In this document: positions 52,598 to 61,509 of the stretch, in pieces
Layout of the letters: each line of letters opens with the position of its first letter
Numbering within the stretch: the first letter of the stretch is position 1
Assembly (NCBI RefSeq): GCF_026236535.1
Contig: NZ_JAHTMW010000001.1
Coordinates: 248,001 to 312,000, forward strand
Source: Streptomyces sp. SKN60
Lineage (GTDB): Bacteria > Actinomycetota > Actinomycetes > Streptomycetales > Streptomycetaceae
Direction: 5' to 3'
DNA length: 64,000 bases
Position numbers and translations under genes: made by a program
The notes under the pieces: generated by a model
Told to the model about the DNA's origin: nothing
Database searches by the model: none
The model's input: the letters and a program-made list of their open reading frames with translations, nothing else

Positions 52598-54583
52598 CTA
52601 GCCGAAGAAGCCGCCGTTCCCGTCGTCGTTGTTGCCGCCCACCGTGAACACGGTCACGGTGTCACCCGCGTTCACCATCGAGCCGGCCGGCGGGTTGGTG
52701 CCCATGACGGTCGCGTTGCCCTTGTCCGAACCCTGCTGGACCACGGCCAGGCCGAGGGCCTCCAGCTGCGCCTTCACGTCGCTGAACTTCTTGCCGCCGA
52801 CGTCGGTCGGGATCTGGACCTGCGCCGGCTGCTGCGGGCCCTTGGAGACCTTCAGCGTGATCTGGACGTCCTTCGGCTGGTTGGAGCCGCCGTTCGGGTT
52901 CTGGCCGACGACCGTGTCCTTCGGCTGGTCGGAGTCCACGTCCTGGCGGGCGACATTGGTGAAGCCCAGCTGGGCGAGCTGCTGCACGGCCTGGTCGTAG
53001 CTGCGGTTGGTGACGTCCGGCAGCTGCGACTGCTGCTTCTTGGAGACGGTGATGGTGACCGTGGAGTTCTTCTCCGCCTTCGAGTTGCCCGTCGGGTCCT
53101 GGCTCAGGACCTTGCCCGGATCCTCGTCGGACTCCTTCTGCTCGACGACGACCTTGAAGCCCTTGGCGCGCAGGGTCTCCTCGGCGCGCGCCTGGGACTG
53201 CTCGACGACGTCCGGGACCTCGACCTGCGGCGCGCCCTCGGAGACGATCACGTTGATGGTCGCGCCGGTGTCGATCTTCGCCTGGCCGTCGGCCGCCGGG
53301 TCCTGCGAGCAGATCAGGCCCTTCGGCTGGTCGCAGCGCTCGGTCCCGGCCTGGGCGACCTTCACCTGCGAGTTCGTCGCGAGGCCCTCGGCCTCCTTCA
53401 GGGACTTCCCGACGAAGGACGGGACCGGCACCTGCTGCGGCTTGTCGTTGCCCTTCATCAGCGAGTTGCCGATGAGGATCGCGCCGACCAGGACCAGGAC
53501 GCCGGCGAGGACCAGCAGGATGGTCGAGGTGTTCGACTTCTTCTGGCGGTTCTGGCGGCGCCCGCCCTGGCGGTCGTCGTAGCCGTAGCCGCCGTCGTCC
53601 GGGTTCATCGGCGGCAGCATCGTGGTCTGCCCGCCCGGGTCGGCCTGGCGCAGCGCCGTCGTCGGCTGGTCGTCCGGGGCGTATCCGCCGCCGTAGCCCC
53701 CGCCGTACGCGGCGGCGCCCATCGCGGCGGTCGCGGCGACCGGCTGGCCGTCGAGGCACGCCTCGATGTCCGCGCGCATCTCGTCGGCGGACTGGTAGCG
53801 GTAGTCGGGGTCCTTGACCAGCGCCTTCAGGACGATGGCGTCCATCTCGGGCGTGATCTCGGGGTCGTAGACGCTCGGCGGCTGCGGCTCCTCGCGCACG
53901 TGCTGGTACGCGACGGCGACCGGCGAGTCGCCGATGAACGGCGGCCGCACGGTCAGCAGCTCGTAGAGCAGACATCCGGTGGAGTACAGGTCGGAGCGGG
54001 CGTCGACCTGCTCGCCCTTGGCCTGCTCCGGGGAGAGGTACTGCGCCGTACCGATCACCGCGGCGGTCTGCGTCATGGTCATGCCCGCGTCGCCCATGGC
54101 GCGCGCGATGCCGAAGTCCATGACCTTGACCTGGCCGGTGCGGGTCAGCATGACGTTCGCCGGCTTGATGTCACGGTGCACGATGCCGGCGCGGTGCGAG
54201 TACTCCAGCGCCTGCAGGATGCCGACGGTCATCTCCAGCGTGCGCTCGGGCAGCAGCTTGCGCCCGGAGTGCAGCAGCTCACGCAGGGTCGACCCGTCGA
54301 CGTACTCCATCACGATGTACGGGATGGACACGCCGTCGACGTAGTCCTCGCCGGTGTCGTAGACCGCGACGATCGCCGGATGGTTCAGCGAGGCGGCAGA
54401 CTGGGCTTCGCGGCGGAACCGGGCCTGGAAGGACGGATCACGGGCCAGATCGGCCCGCAGCGTCTTCACGGCCACGGTGCGGCCGAGCCGGGTGTCGTGC
54501 GCGAGGTACACCTCGGCCATGCCACCACGGCCGAGCACCGAGCCCAGCTCGTACCGGCCGCCGAGGCGACGCGGCTCTTCCAT
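52598..54583 (-). CDS. pknB: Serine/threonine protein kinase PknB with four PASTA repeats
   Basis: A membrane kinase that senses peptidoglycan fragments and controls growth and division. The 661-residue protein has glycine loop GRGGMAEV (18-25), Lys40, catalytic HRDIKPAN and DFGIA. An Arg/Gln-rich juxtamembrane part and one helix (STILLVLAGVLVLVGAILIG) follow. Four PASTA units come next, starting at VPVPSFVGKSLKEAE, VEVPDVVEQSQARAE, SQLPDVTNRSYDQAV and VQIPTDVGGKKFSDV. ATG 54583 follows GGAGAAG; an in-frame start at 54655 is possible. It ends a run with pbpA, ftsW/rodA, the PP2C gene and fhaBA, its likely partners. Confidence 0.95.
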   Translation of the reverse strand: MEEPRRLGGRYELGSVLGRGGMAEVYLAHDTRLGRTVAVKTLRADLARDPSFQARFRREAQSAASLNHPAIVAVYDTGEDYVDGVSIPYIVMEYVDGSTLRELLHSGRKLLPERTLEMTVGILQALEYSHRAGIVHRDIKPANVMLTRTGQVKVMDFGIARAMGDAGMTMTQTAAVIGTAQYLSPEQAKGEQVDARSDLYSTGCLLYELLTVRPPFIGDSPVAVAYQHVREEPQPPSVYDPEITPEMDAIVLKALVKDPDYRYQSADEMRADIEACLDGQPVAATAAMGAAAYGGGYGGGYAPDDQPTTALRQADPGGQTTMLPPMNPDDGGYGYDDRQGGRRQNRQKKSNTSTILLVLAGVLVLVGAILIGNSLMKGNDKPQQVPVPSFVGKSLKEAEGLATNSQVKVAQAGTERCDQPKGLICSQDPAADGQAKIDTGATINVIVSEGAPQVEVPDVVEQSQARAEETLRAKGFKVVVEQKESDEDPGKVLSQDPTGNSKAEKNSTVTITVSKKQQSQLPDVTNRSYDQAVQQLAQLGFTNVARQDVDSDQPKDTVVGQNPNGGSNQPKDVQITLKVSKGPQQPAQVQIPTDVGGKKFSDVKAQLEALGLAVVQQGSDKGNATVMGTNPPAGSMVNAGDTVTVFTVGGNNDDGNGGFFG

Positions 54584-54831
54584 AGCTTCTCCAGCCCTCT
54601 CCGTCTGTCCCGACCGCACCCGTGTGTGGTCCGGCGGTGTGTGCTGTTCGCGCATACGCTACCGGCCGCGGGGAACCGCTTCGTCCGCCGACCGCCACCT
54701 GATACCCGACCGGTACACGGCCGGGGCCCGGGCGTGGCGCCGGTCACCGAGCGCGGCGACCGGCCCGGCCCCGTACGTCCGGAAGATCAGCTCCGGCCCT
54801 CCGGCTCCGGCCGCCCTCCAGCTTCTGCCTT

Positions 54832-56298
54832 TCAGCTCCTGCCCTTCAGCACGGCCTTCATGACGGCCTTGGCGATCGGGGCCGCCAGGCCGCCGCCCGT
54901 GATGTCCTCGCGGTTCGTGCCCGCCGAGTCCTCGACGACCACGGCGACCGCGACCGGCGAGCCGTCCGCCGTCTTCGCGTAGGAGATGAACCACGCGTAG
55001 GGCCGCTTGGCGTTCTTCTCGCCGTGCTGGGCGGTACCGGTCTTGCCGCCGACCTTCACGCCGTCCATGTCCACGTCGGCGTTGCCGCCGGTGCCGTTGG
55101 AGACGACGTTCTCCATCATCTGCTGGAGCTTCTGGGCGGTCTCCGGGGAGACCGGGCGGCTGAGCTCCGACGGCTCGGTCTTCTCCAGGACGTCCAGGTT
55201 CGGCGCGCGCAGCTCGTCGATCATGTACGGCTTCATGAGCTTGCCGTCGTTGGCGATCGCGGCCGTGACCATCGCCATCTGCAGCGGGGTGGTCGCGGTG
55301 TTGAACTGACCGATCGACGACAGGGCGTTTCCACCGCGGTCGGCGTTCTTGTCGAAGACCGAGGAGACGGCGCGGACCGGGACGAACTGCTCGGCGTTGA
55401 AACCGAACTTCTCGGCCGTCTCGACCATCTTGTCCTGGCCGACGTCGTCACCGAGCTTCGCGAACACCGAGTTGCAGGAGACCTCGAGCGCCTTGTTCAG
55501 GCTCGCGTTCGCGCAGCCGCTGGCGTGGTTCACCATCTCCTTGGTGGAGAGGGGGATCTTCCAGCCCTCGGGGGTGTCGGTGGGCGCGTTGATGTCGGTG
55601 ACCTTGCCGCTCTCCAGCGCCGCGGCGGCGGTGACCACCTTGAACACGGAGCCGGGCGGGTAGATCTCGCGCAGCGCGCGGTTCAGCTTCGGCTTGTTCT
55701 TGTCCTTCTCCAGGGCGTTCCACGCCTCGGAGTCCTTGTTGTGGTAGCCGGCGAAGGACGCCGGGTCGTACGACGGGGTGGACGCGAGCGCCAGGATCTT
55801 GCCGGTCGACGGCTCGATCGCCACGACCGCGCCCGTCTTGGAGCCGAGGCCCTTGAACGCGGCCTTCTGCGCGGCCCCGTTCAGGGTGGTGACGACGTCG
55901 CCGCCCTTCTTCTTCTCGCCCGTGAACATCGACAGCGTGCGGTCGAAGAACAGCCGGTCGTCGTTGCCGGTGAGGATGCCGTCCTCGATCTTCTCGATCT
56001 GGCTGGCGTCGAAGGCCTGCGAGGCGTACCCCGTCACCGGCGCCCACATGGGGCCGTCGACATAGGTCCGCTTGTACGCGTAGAACTCGTCGCCCGAATC
56101 GACGGAGCCGGTGATCGGCTTGCCGTCGACGATGATGTTGCCGCGCTCGCTGGCGTAGCGCTCGATCGTCACCCGCCGGTTCTTCGGGTGGGCGTTGAGC
56201 TCGTCGGCGCGCACGTACTGGAGCCAGTTGTCGCGCACCAGCAGGGCGAGGATCAGCAGACCGCAGAAGATCGCGACCCGGCGCAGCGGCTTGTTCAC
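54832..56298 (-). CDS. pbpA: Class B penicillin-binding protein PbpA
   Basis: A monofunctional transpeptidase of septal or lateral wall growth. It has 488 residues with one N-terminal helix (VAIFCGLLILALLVRDNWL). The PBP dimerisation region is RYASERGNIIVDGKPI. The catalytic motifs are Ser217-Val-Phe-Lys220, Ser274-Cys-Asn276 and Lys419-Thr-Gly421. The GTG start at 56298 overlaps the stop of the upstream SEDS gene by four bases (GTGA), so the glycosyltransferase and transpeptidase are made together. The transcript continues to pknB after a 248-base gap. Confidence 0.95.
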   Translation of the reverse strand: MNKPLRRVAIFCGLLILALLVRDNWLQYVRADELNAHPKNRRVTIERYASERGNIIVDGKPITGSVDSGDEFYAYKRTYVDGPMWAPVTGYASQAFDASQIEKIEDGILTGNDDRLFFDRTLSMFTGEKKKGGDVVTTLNGAAQKAAFKGLGSKTGAVVAIEPSTGKILALASTPSYDPASFAGYHNKDSEAWNALEKDKNKPKLNRALREIYPPGSVFKVVTAAAALESGKVTDINAPTDTPEGWKIPLSTKEMVNHASGCANASLNKALEVSCNSVFAKLGDDVGQDKMVETAEKFGFNAEQFVPVRAVSSVFDKNADRGGNALSSIGQFNTATTPLQMAMVTAAIANDGKLMKPYMIDELRAPNLDVLEKTEPSELSRPVSPETAQKLQQMMENVVSNGTGGNADVDMDGVKVGGKTGTAQHGEKNAKRPYAWFISYAKTADGSPVAVAVVVEDSAGTNREDITGGGLAAPIAKAVMKAVLKGRS

Positions 56299-57737
56299 GG
56301 ACGGACCACCTGCGTCATCTCGGCGTCGGGGTTCGGGGCGGGGGAGGGCGCGGGGCGGCGCGCGGTGTCGCTGATCCGGATCAGCACGCCGATCAGCGCC
56401 CAGTTGGCGATCACGGACGAACCACCGTAGGCGAGGAACGGCATCGTCATACCGGTCAGCGGGATGAGGCCCATCACACCGCCGGCGACGACGAAGACCT
56501 GCAGCGCGAAGGCGCCGGACAGACCCATCGCGAGGAGCTTGCCGAACGGGTCGCGGGCCGCGAGGGCGGTGCGCACACCGCGCTCGACGATCAGCCCGTA
56601 GAACAGCAGGAAGACCATGACGCCGGCCAGGCCGAGCTCCTCGCCGACGGTGGCGAAGATGAAGTCGGAGTTGGCGGCGAAGCCGATCAGGTCCGAGTTG
56701 CCCTGGCCCATGCCGGTGCCGAGGATGCCGCCGGAGCCGAAGGACATCAGCACCTGCGTCATCTGGTCACAGGCCGCGGCCATGTTGGAGCCCTCGGGGG
56801 CCGTCTTCAGACACTCGAAGGGGTCGATCCAGGCGGCCACACGGGACTTCACGTGGGAGGCGGTCGAGCCGACCACCACGGCGCCCGCGGTCGACATCAG
56901 CAGACCCATGACGACCCAGCTGGTCCGCTCCGTCGCCACGTACAGCATGATCACGAACATGCCGAAGAACAGCAGCGAGGTTCCGAGGTCGTTCTCGAAG
57001 ACCAGGATGAGCAGGCTGATCGCCCAGATCGTCAGGATCGGGCCCAGGTCACGGCCACGCGGCAGGTACAGCCCCATGAAACGGCGGCTGGCCAGCGCCA
57101 GCGCGTCCCGCTTCACCATCAGATAGCCGGAGAAGAACACGGCCAGGACCAGCTTGGCGAACTCACCGGGCTGGATGGAGAAACCACCGACGTTGATCCA
57201 GATCTTGGCGCCGAACACGTCGGAACCCAGACCGGGCACGAGCGGAAGCAGCAGCAGGACGAGCGCGGCGGCCATCGAGATGTACGTGTAGCGCTGCAGG
57301 ACCCGGTGGTCCTTCAGGATCAGCAGCACGCCCACGAACATCGCGATGCCGATCGCCGAGTACATCATCTGCTTCGGCGCGTCCGGGCTGAAGCTGTCGA
57401 ACTGCGCCATCGACCGGGCGATCAGCCGCGGCGACTGGTCAAGGCGCCAGATCAGCACCAGACCCATGCCGTTGAGCAGCGTCGCCAGCGGCAGCAGCAG
57501 CGGGTCCGCGTACGGCGCCCACTTGCGCACCACGAGGTGCGCGACGCCCGCGAGGAGGGTGAGCCCCGCCCCGTACCCGAGCATGCCCGCCGGCACCTTC
57601 CCGTCGATCGCCAGACCGACGTTCAGGTACGCGAACACCGGGATGGCGACGGCGATCGCGAGCAGCACCAGCTCGGTGTTGCGGCGGCTCGGCGCCTCGA
57701 TCGCGCCGATGGTGGTCGTGTTGGTGACAACGCTCAT
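56295..57737 (-). CDS. FtsW/RodA/SpoVE (SEDS) family peptidoglycan glycosyltransferase
   Basis: A 480-residue membrane enzyme with ten or more helices that polymerises lipid II and partners the adjacent class B PBP. Family motifs are GAKIWINVGGFSIQPGEFAKL and LLIAQ-like RDLGPILTIWAISLLILVFENDLGTSL, with GLIPLTGMTMPFLAYGGSSV near the C-terminus. ATG 57737. It is 28 bases past the PP2C gene and overlaps pbpA. By position it matches mycobacterial rodA; FtsW and RodA cannot be separated by motifs alone. Confidence 0.94.
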   Translation of the reverse strand: MSVVTNTTTIGAIEAPSRRNTELVLLAIAVAIPVFAYLNVGLAIDGKVPAGMLGYGAGLTLLAGVAHLVVRKWAPYADPLLLPLATLLNGMGLVLIWRLDQSPRLIARSMAQFDSFSPDAPKQMMYSAIGIAMFVGVLLILKDHRVLQRYTYISMAAALVLLLLPLVPGLGSDVFGAKIWINVGGFSIQPGEFAKLVLAVFFSGYLMVKRDALALASRRFMGLYLPRGRDLGPILTIWAISLLILVFENDLGTSLLFFGMFVIMLYVATERTSWVVMGLLMSTAGAVVVGSTASHVKSRVAAWIDPFECLKTAPEGSNMAAACDQMTQVLMSFGSGGILGTGMGQGNSDLIGFAANSDFIFATVGEELGLAGVMVFLLFYGLIVERGVRTALAARDPFGKLLAMGLSGAFALQVFVVAGGVMGLIPLTGMTMPFLAYGGSSVIANWALIGVLIRISDTARRPAPSPAPNPDAEMTQVVRP

Positions 57738-57765
57738 GGTGGTGAAAGGCCCCCTACGGGTCTGC

Positions 57766-59277
57766 TTACTGCTTGCCGCAGTTCGAGGCCAGCTTCTGCT
57801 CCTCAGCGGACAGGGTCGGTCCGGGGGACGGCGCGGGCGCGGTCGGCTTGGTGTTCGGCGCGGCGGTGCCCTCGGTCGTCGGCGGCTTGGCGCTCGCCTT
57901 GTCCGCGGCGTCCGCGGCGGCCTTCTGGCGCTCCTCGGTCTTCTTGCAGGCCGAGGCCTGCAGCGCCAGCTCGGAGATCTTCGTCTGCGCCTTGCCGAGG
58001 CTGCCGCCCGCGATCGTGTCCTCGACCTGCTTGCGCTGGTACGCCGGCAGGTACTTGAGTTCGATCTCGGGGTGGTCCTTCTCGACCTCCGACAGCTTCA
58101 CCCAGGCCAGGTCCTGGCTGATGCCCCGGTACAGCGCCACGTGCTCCTCGTTCGAGCCCACGTAGTACTGGGTCTGCGTCCAGCGCCATCCGCCGTACAG
58201 ACCGCCGCCGACCACGGCCAGCGCGAGGATCAGGAAGAAGGACCGCTTCAGCCACTTGCGGCCGGTGCGCGGCTTCACGAAGTCGTCCTCGGCGTACGAG
58301 CCGAAGGAGCCCTGCGGCGGCATCCCGCCGTAGCCGTGGTCGTCGCCGCTGCCGGGCGGGCCGAAACCTCCCCCTGGCTGCGCCGGGTGAGCCCCCATCG
58401 GCGGCTGCTGGTGCGGTGCGGGCCGGCCGAGACCGGCGGCACGGCCGGCCGGCGTGTGCATGGCACCGCCGTCGTGCAGCTGGGCCTGGTTCTCGGCGAC
58501 CGCGCCGACGATCACCGGGGTGTCGCTGAGGTGACCGGCGAGGGTGTCGCCGCCGTCGACGTCCAGGACGTCGGCGATGATCACCGTGATGTTGTCGGGG
58601 CCGCCGCCGCGCAGCGCGAGCTGGATCAGCTCCTGCACGGTCTCCTGCGGGCCCTGGTAGCTGGCGAGGGTCTCCTCGAGCGTCTGGTGCGACACCACGC
58701 CGGACAGTCCGTCGGAGCAGACCAGATAGCGGTCGCCGGCCCGGACCTCGCGGATCGACAGGTCGGGCTCGACGTGGTCGCCGCTGCCAAGGGCACGCAT
58801 CAGCAGCGAACGCTGCGGATGGGTGGTCGCCTCCTCCTCGGTGATCCGGCCCTCGTCGACGAGCCGCTGCACCCAGGTGTGGTCCTGCGTGATCTGCGTC
58901 AGGACGCCGTCGCGCAGCAGATACGCGCGGGAGTCGCCGACGTGCACCAGGCCGAGGCGCTGGCCGGTCCACAGCAGGGCGGTGAGCGTGGTGCCCATGC
59001 CCTCCAGCTGCGGGTCCTCCTCGACCATCATCCGGAGCTGGTCGTTGGCGCGCTGCACCGCCGTGCCCAGCGAGGTGAGGATGTCGGAGCCGGGGACGTC
59101 GTCGTCGAGCGTCACCAGGGTGGAGATCACCTCGGACGAGGCGACCTCACCGGCGGCCTGGCCGCCCATGCCGTCGGCGATCGCGAGCAGCCGCGGACCG
59201 GCGTAGCCCGAGTCCTCGTTGCCCTCGCGGATCATGCCCTTGTGCGAGCCCGCGGCGAAACGCAGTGACAAGCTCAT
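57766..59277 (-). CDS. PP2C-type protein phosphatase (Stp1/PstP-like)
   Basis: Removes phosphate from PknB and its targets. The 503-residue protein has the metal-binding residues Asp22 (REGNEDSGY) and Asp35 (IADGMGGQAAGE), with ICSDGLSGV-like as LVCSDGLSGVV and GGPDNITVIIAD at the end of the domain. A Pro/Gly linker, one helix (FFLILALAVVGGGLYGGWRW) and an extracellular helical tail with an Ala/Lys/Thr-rich end follow. ATG 59277 after AGGTGGG. It lies between fhaB and the SEDS gene, an operon of opposing kinase and phosphatase. Confidence 0.95.
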   Translation of the reverse strand: MSLSLRFAAGSHKGMIREGNEDSGYAGPRLLAIADGMGGQAAGEVASSEVISTLVTLDDDVPGSDILTSLGTAVQRANDQLRMMVEEDPQLEGMGTTLTALLWTGQRLGLVHVGDSRAYLLRDGVLTQITQDHTWVQRLVDEGRITEEEATTHPQRSLLMRALGSGDHVEPDLSIREVRAGDRYLVCSDGLSGVVSHQTLEETLASYQGPQETVQELIQLALRGGGPDNITVIIADVLDVDGGDTLAGHLSDTPVIVGAVAENQAQLHDGGAMHTPAGRAAGLGRPAPHQQPPMGAHPAQPGGGFGPPGSGDDHGYGGMPPQGSFGSYAEDDFVKPRTGRKWLKRSFFLILALAVVGGGLYGGWRWTQTQYYVGSNEEHVALYRGISQDLAWVKLSEVEKDHPEIELKYLPAYQRKQVEDTIAGGSLGKAQTKISELALQASACKKTEERQKAAADAADKASAKPPTTEGTAAPNTKPTAPAPSPGPTLSAEEQKLASNCGKQ

Positions 59278-59390
59278 GCCCACCTGCCCTGTCGGCGCCG
59301 TGTCGGGGTGCCGCCGGTCTCGAGCCACACTGCCCACCCTCCGGTCGGGAGCCCGTGCTCGCTCCGCGCGCGCTCATTCATGATGTAGCA

Positions 59391-59918
59391 CTACTTCCGA
59401 AGCTCGATGACGGTCTTGCCGATGCGGATCGGCGCGCCCAGCGGAATCGGCGTGGCGGTGGTGAGGCGGGTCCGGTCGAGATACGTGCCGTTGGTGGACC
59501 CGAGGTCCTCGACGATCCACTGACCGTCCCGGTCCGGGTAGATCCGCGCGTGCCGGCTGGAGGCGTAGTCGTCGTCCAGCACGATCGTCGAGTCGTGGGC
59601 CCGGCCCAGCGTGATGGTCTGCCCCTGCAGGGCGACCGTCGTGCCGGTGAGGGTGCCCTCGGAGACGACGAGCTTGGTCGGCGCGCCGCGGCGCTGCCGG
59701 CCGGCGGGCGCGGCCTGCTGCCCGCCCCGCTGCTGCGGCGGCGCGGCGGCCTGCCGCCCGGCCTGCTGCTGCGGCCGCGCGTCCTGGCGGCGCGAGCCGC
59801 GCTGGGTGACCCGCGTGCCGAACAGGTCACTGCGGATGACCTGCACGGCCACGATGACGAACAGCCACAGAACGGCCAGGAAACCCAACCGCATGACCGT
59901 CAGGGTCAGCTCTGACAT
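59391..59918 (-). CDS. fhaB: FHA domain protein FhaB
   Basis: A phosphothreonine-binding adaptor, 175 residues. One helix at the N-terminus (MRLGFLAVLWLFVIVAVQVI) is followed by an Arg/Gln/Ala-rich linker. The FHA domain runs from about 80 to the end, with the conserved ITLGRAHDSTIVLDDDYASSRHARI and DLGSTNGTYLDRTRL. ATG 59918 lies ten bases after fhaA. In mycobacteria it is a substrate and partner of the co-encoded kinases. Confidence 0.95.
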   Translation of the reverse strand: MSELTLTVMRLGFLAVLWLFVIVAVQVIRSDLFGTRVTQRGSRRQDARPQQQAGRQAAAPPQQRGGQQAAPAGRQRRGAPTKLVVSEGTLTGTTVALQGQTITLGRAHDSTIVLDDDYASSRHARIYPDRDGQWIVEDLGSTNGTYLDRTRLTTATPIPLGAPIRIGKTVIELRK

Positions 59919-59928
59919 TGCCCCCGCT

Positions 59929-60825
59929 TCACCCTTCGGCTTGCCGGTAAACGATGGTGGTGCTGCCCACGACGATCCGCGAGCCGTCGCGGAGCGTAGC
60001 GCGGGTGGTGTGCTGCCCGTCCACCACGATGCCGTTGGTGGACCCGAGATCCGTGATCGTCGAGGGCGTTCCGGTCCGGATCTCGCAGTGCCGGCGCGAG
60101 ACGCCGGGATCGTCGATCCTCACGTCCGCTTCGGTGCTGCGGCCGAGAACCAGGGTCGGGCGGGAAATCTGGTGACGCGTGCCGTTGATCTCGATCCAGC
60201 GGCGCGTCTGGCCGCCGCCTCCGCCCGGCACCGGCGCGGGGCCGGCGGGACGGCCAGCGGCGGGCGCCGTCGGACGGTGCCCGGGCATCGCCGGGGCGCC
60301 CGGCGGCGGGGCCGCGGGCATCGGCGGGGCGCCGGCGGGAGGGTATCCGTAGCCACCGCGGGGCGGCTGCTGGCCGCCCTGCGGGCCGGCCGGGGGGTAC
60401 CCGTATCCGCCGGGGGCGGGCGGCTGTGACGGTGCCGCGGACTGTGACGAACTCGACGCGAGGGTGCGGCTGCGCACCCGGTACAGACCGGTGTCGAGGT
60501 CCTCGGCCTTCTCCAGGTGGACCTTGATCGGCCCCATGAAGGTGTACCGCTGCTGCTTGGCGTAGTCCCTGACCAGGCCGGCGAGCTCGTCGCCGAGCTG
60601 GCCCGAGTAGGGGCTGAGGCGCTCGTAGTCCGGCGCGCTCAGCTCCACGATGAAGTCGTTGGGGACGACGGTCCGCTCGCGGTTCCAGATCGTCGCGTTG
60701 TTGTCGCACTCGCGCTGGAGCGCGCCGGCGATCTCGACGGGCTGGACCTCGGACTTGAAGACCTTGGCGAAGGTGCCGTTGACGAGACCTTCGAGTCGCT
60801 GCTCGAACCGCTTCAGGACTCCCAT
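59929..60825 (-). CDS. fhaA: FhaA: DUF3662 and FHA domain protein
   Basis: A 298-residue cytoplasmic adaptor. The N-terminal DUF3662 domain (1 to about 115) begins GVLKRFEQRLEGLVNGTFAKVF. A Pro/Gly/Tyr-rich linker leads to a C-terminal FHA domain (about 210-298) with LVLGRSTEADVRIDDPGVSRRHCEI and DLGSTNGIVVDGQ. In mycobacteria this domain binds the phosphorylated pseudokinase part of MviN and so brakes lipid II export. Here the matching pseudokinase lies at 12237-13949. ATG 60825 follows AGGAGG; the gene is the first of its operon. Confidence 0.95.
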   Translation of the reverse strand: MGVLKRFEQRLEGLVNGTFAKVFKSEVQPVEIAGALQRECDNNATIWNRERTVVPNDFIVELSAPDYERLSPYSGQLGDELAGLVRDYAKQQRYTFMGPIKVHLEKAEDLDTGLYRVRSRTLASSSSQSAAPSQPPAPGGYGYPPAGPQGGQQPPRGGYGYPPAGAPPMPAAPPPGAPAMPGHRPTAPAAGRPAGPAPVPGGGGGQTRRWIEINGTRHQISRPTLVLGRSTEADVRIDDPGVSRRHCEIRTGTPSTITDLGSTNGIVVDGQHTTRATLRDGSRIVVGSTTIVYRQAEG

Positions 60826-61215
60826 GGGGCACCTCCTCCTTCGTTGTCGTCCTCGTACTGCTTACTGATCGTATCCACGCGTCGGGAAATCGGCTGGTTC
60901 CCCTTCTCTGCCCTGTGGACGAGTGTCACCTCTCACAGACCTTCCGCGCGTCTTCCCCCACGGATCGTAGAGGCGGCCTGTGGACAGTGTCCCGCACCCG
61001 GCCGCGGAGCAGGAGGGCCCCGTGCATCACATCCGTCCTTCCGTCCTCTCTGTTCTCGTCTCTCCTCTGTTCCCGTCTCTCTCCTCGTCCGCCGAGGAGA
61101 GGTCGAAACCGGGGCCGGGAGAACGGATGTGAATCCACGGCCTGCGACGTGCTAATCTTCAGATGTCGCCAGGCGAACGAACCGAAAAGGTGAGGGAGCC
61201 GGGAGACCACCCAAT
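60826..61215. other. fhaA / tRNA-Leu divergent intergenic region
   Basis: These 390 bases hold no gene. They contain the fhaA-operon promoter (not clearly resolved) and two DnaA-box-like sequences, TGTGGACGA at 60914 and TGTGGACAG at 60979. A pyrimidine-rich tract (about 61023-61090) follows, with the tRNA-Leu -10 TAATCT at 61153-61158. Confidence 0.5.
61153..61158 (+). promoter_or_regulatory. -10 element of tRNA-Leu
   Basis: TAATCT within GCTAATCTTCAG, 57 bases before the mature tRNA; the block CTAATCTTCAG is identical upstream of tRNA-Ile. The -35 is not clear. Confidence 0.5.
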
Positions 61216-61302
61216 GCGCGGGTGGCGGAATAGGCAGACGCGCTGGATTCAGGTTCCAGTGCCCGCAAGGGCGTGGGGGTTCAACTCCCCCCTCGCGCAC
61301 CA
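61216..61302 (+). tRNA. tRNA-Leu (CAG)
   Basis: An 87-base class II tRNA with a long variable arm. The acceptor is GCGCGGG/CTCGCGC (one G-U pair), and the anticodon stem CTGGA/TCCAG encloses TTCAGGT, giving CAG at 61250-61252. The T-arm contains GGGGGTTCAACTCCCCC. Unlike the other two tRNA genes here, the 3'-CCA is encoded. Confidence 0.96.
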
Positions 61303-61306
61303 GTCG

Positions 61307-61342
61307 AATCGGTCGGCATCGTGATCACGATGCCGACCGATT
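61307..61342 (+). terminator. tRNA-Leu terminator (36-base perfect palindrome)
   Basis: Two 18-base arms starting AATCGGTCGGCATCG pair without a loop (61307-61324 with 61325-61342), followed by TGCGTTTCCC. Confidence 0.88.
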
Positions 61343-61509
61343 TGCGTTTCCCGGGTGGGGTTTGCGGGACGGGGGGCGGGGCGGGTGTGAGGTAGCCCAC
61401 GGAGGGTGGCGCGGGGCGGGTACGGGGGCGCGGGGGTGCGACGTTCGTCGGTCGGAGGAGCGACGAAAGAGGACGGTGGGCGAGGCGGGGGCGCGCCTAT
61501 CGTGCGGGC

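Noticed and set aside
52529..54982. 817-codon plus-strand frame opposite pknB
   Set aside because: It is the antisense of the kinase and PASTA repeats and crosses the terminator hairpin at 52524-52561.
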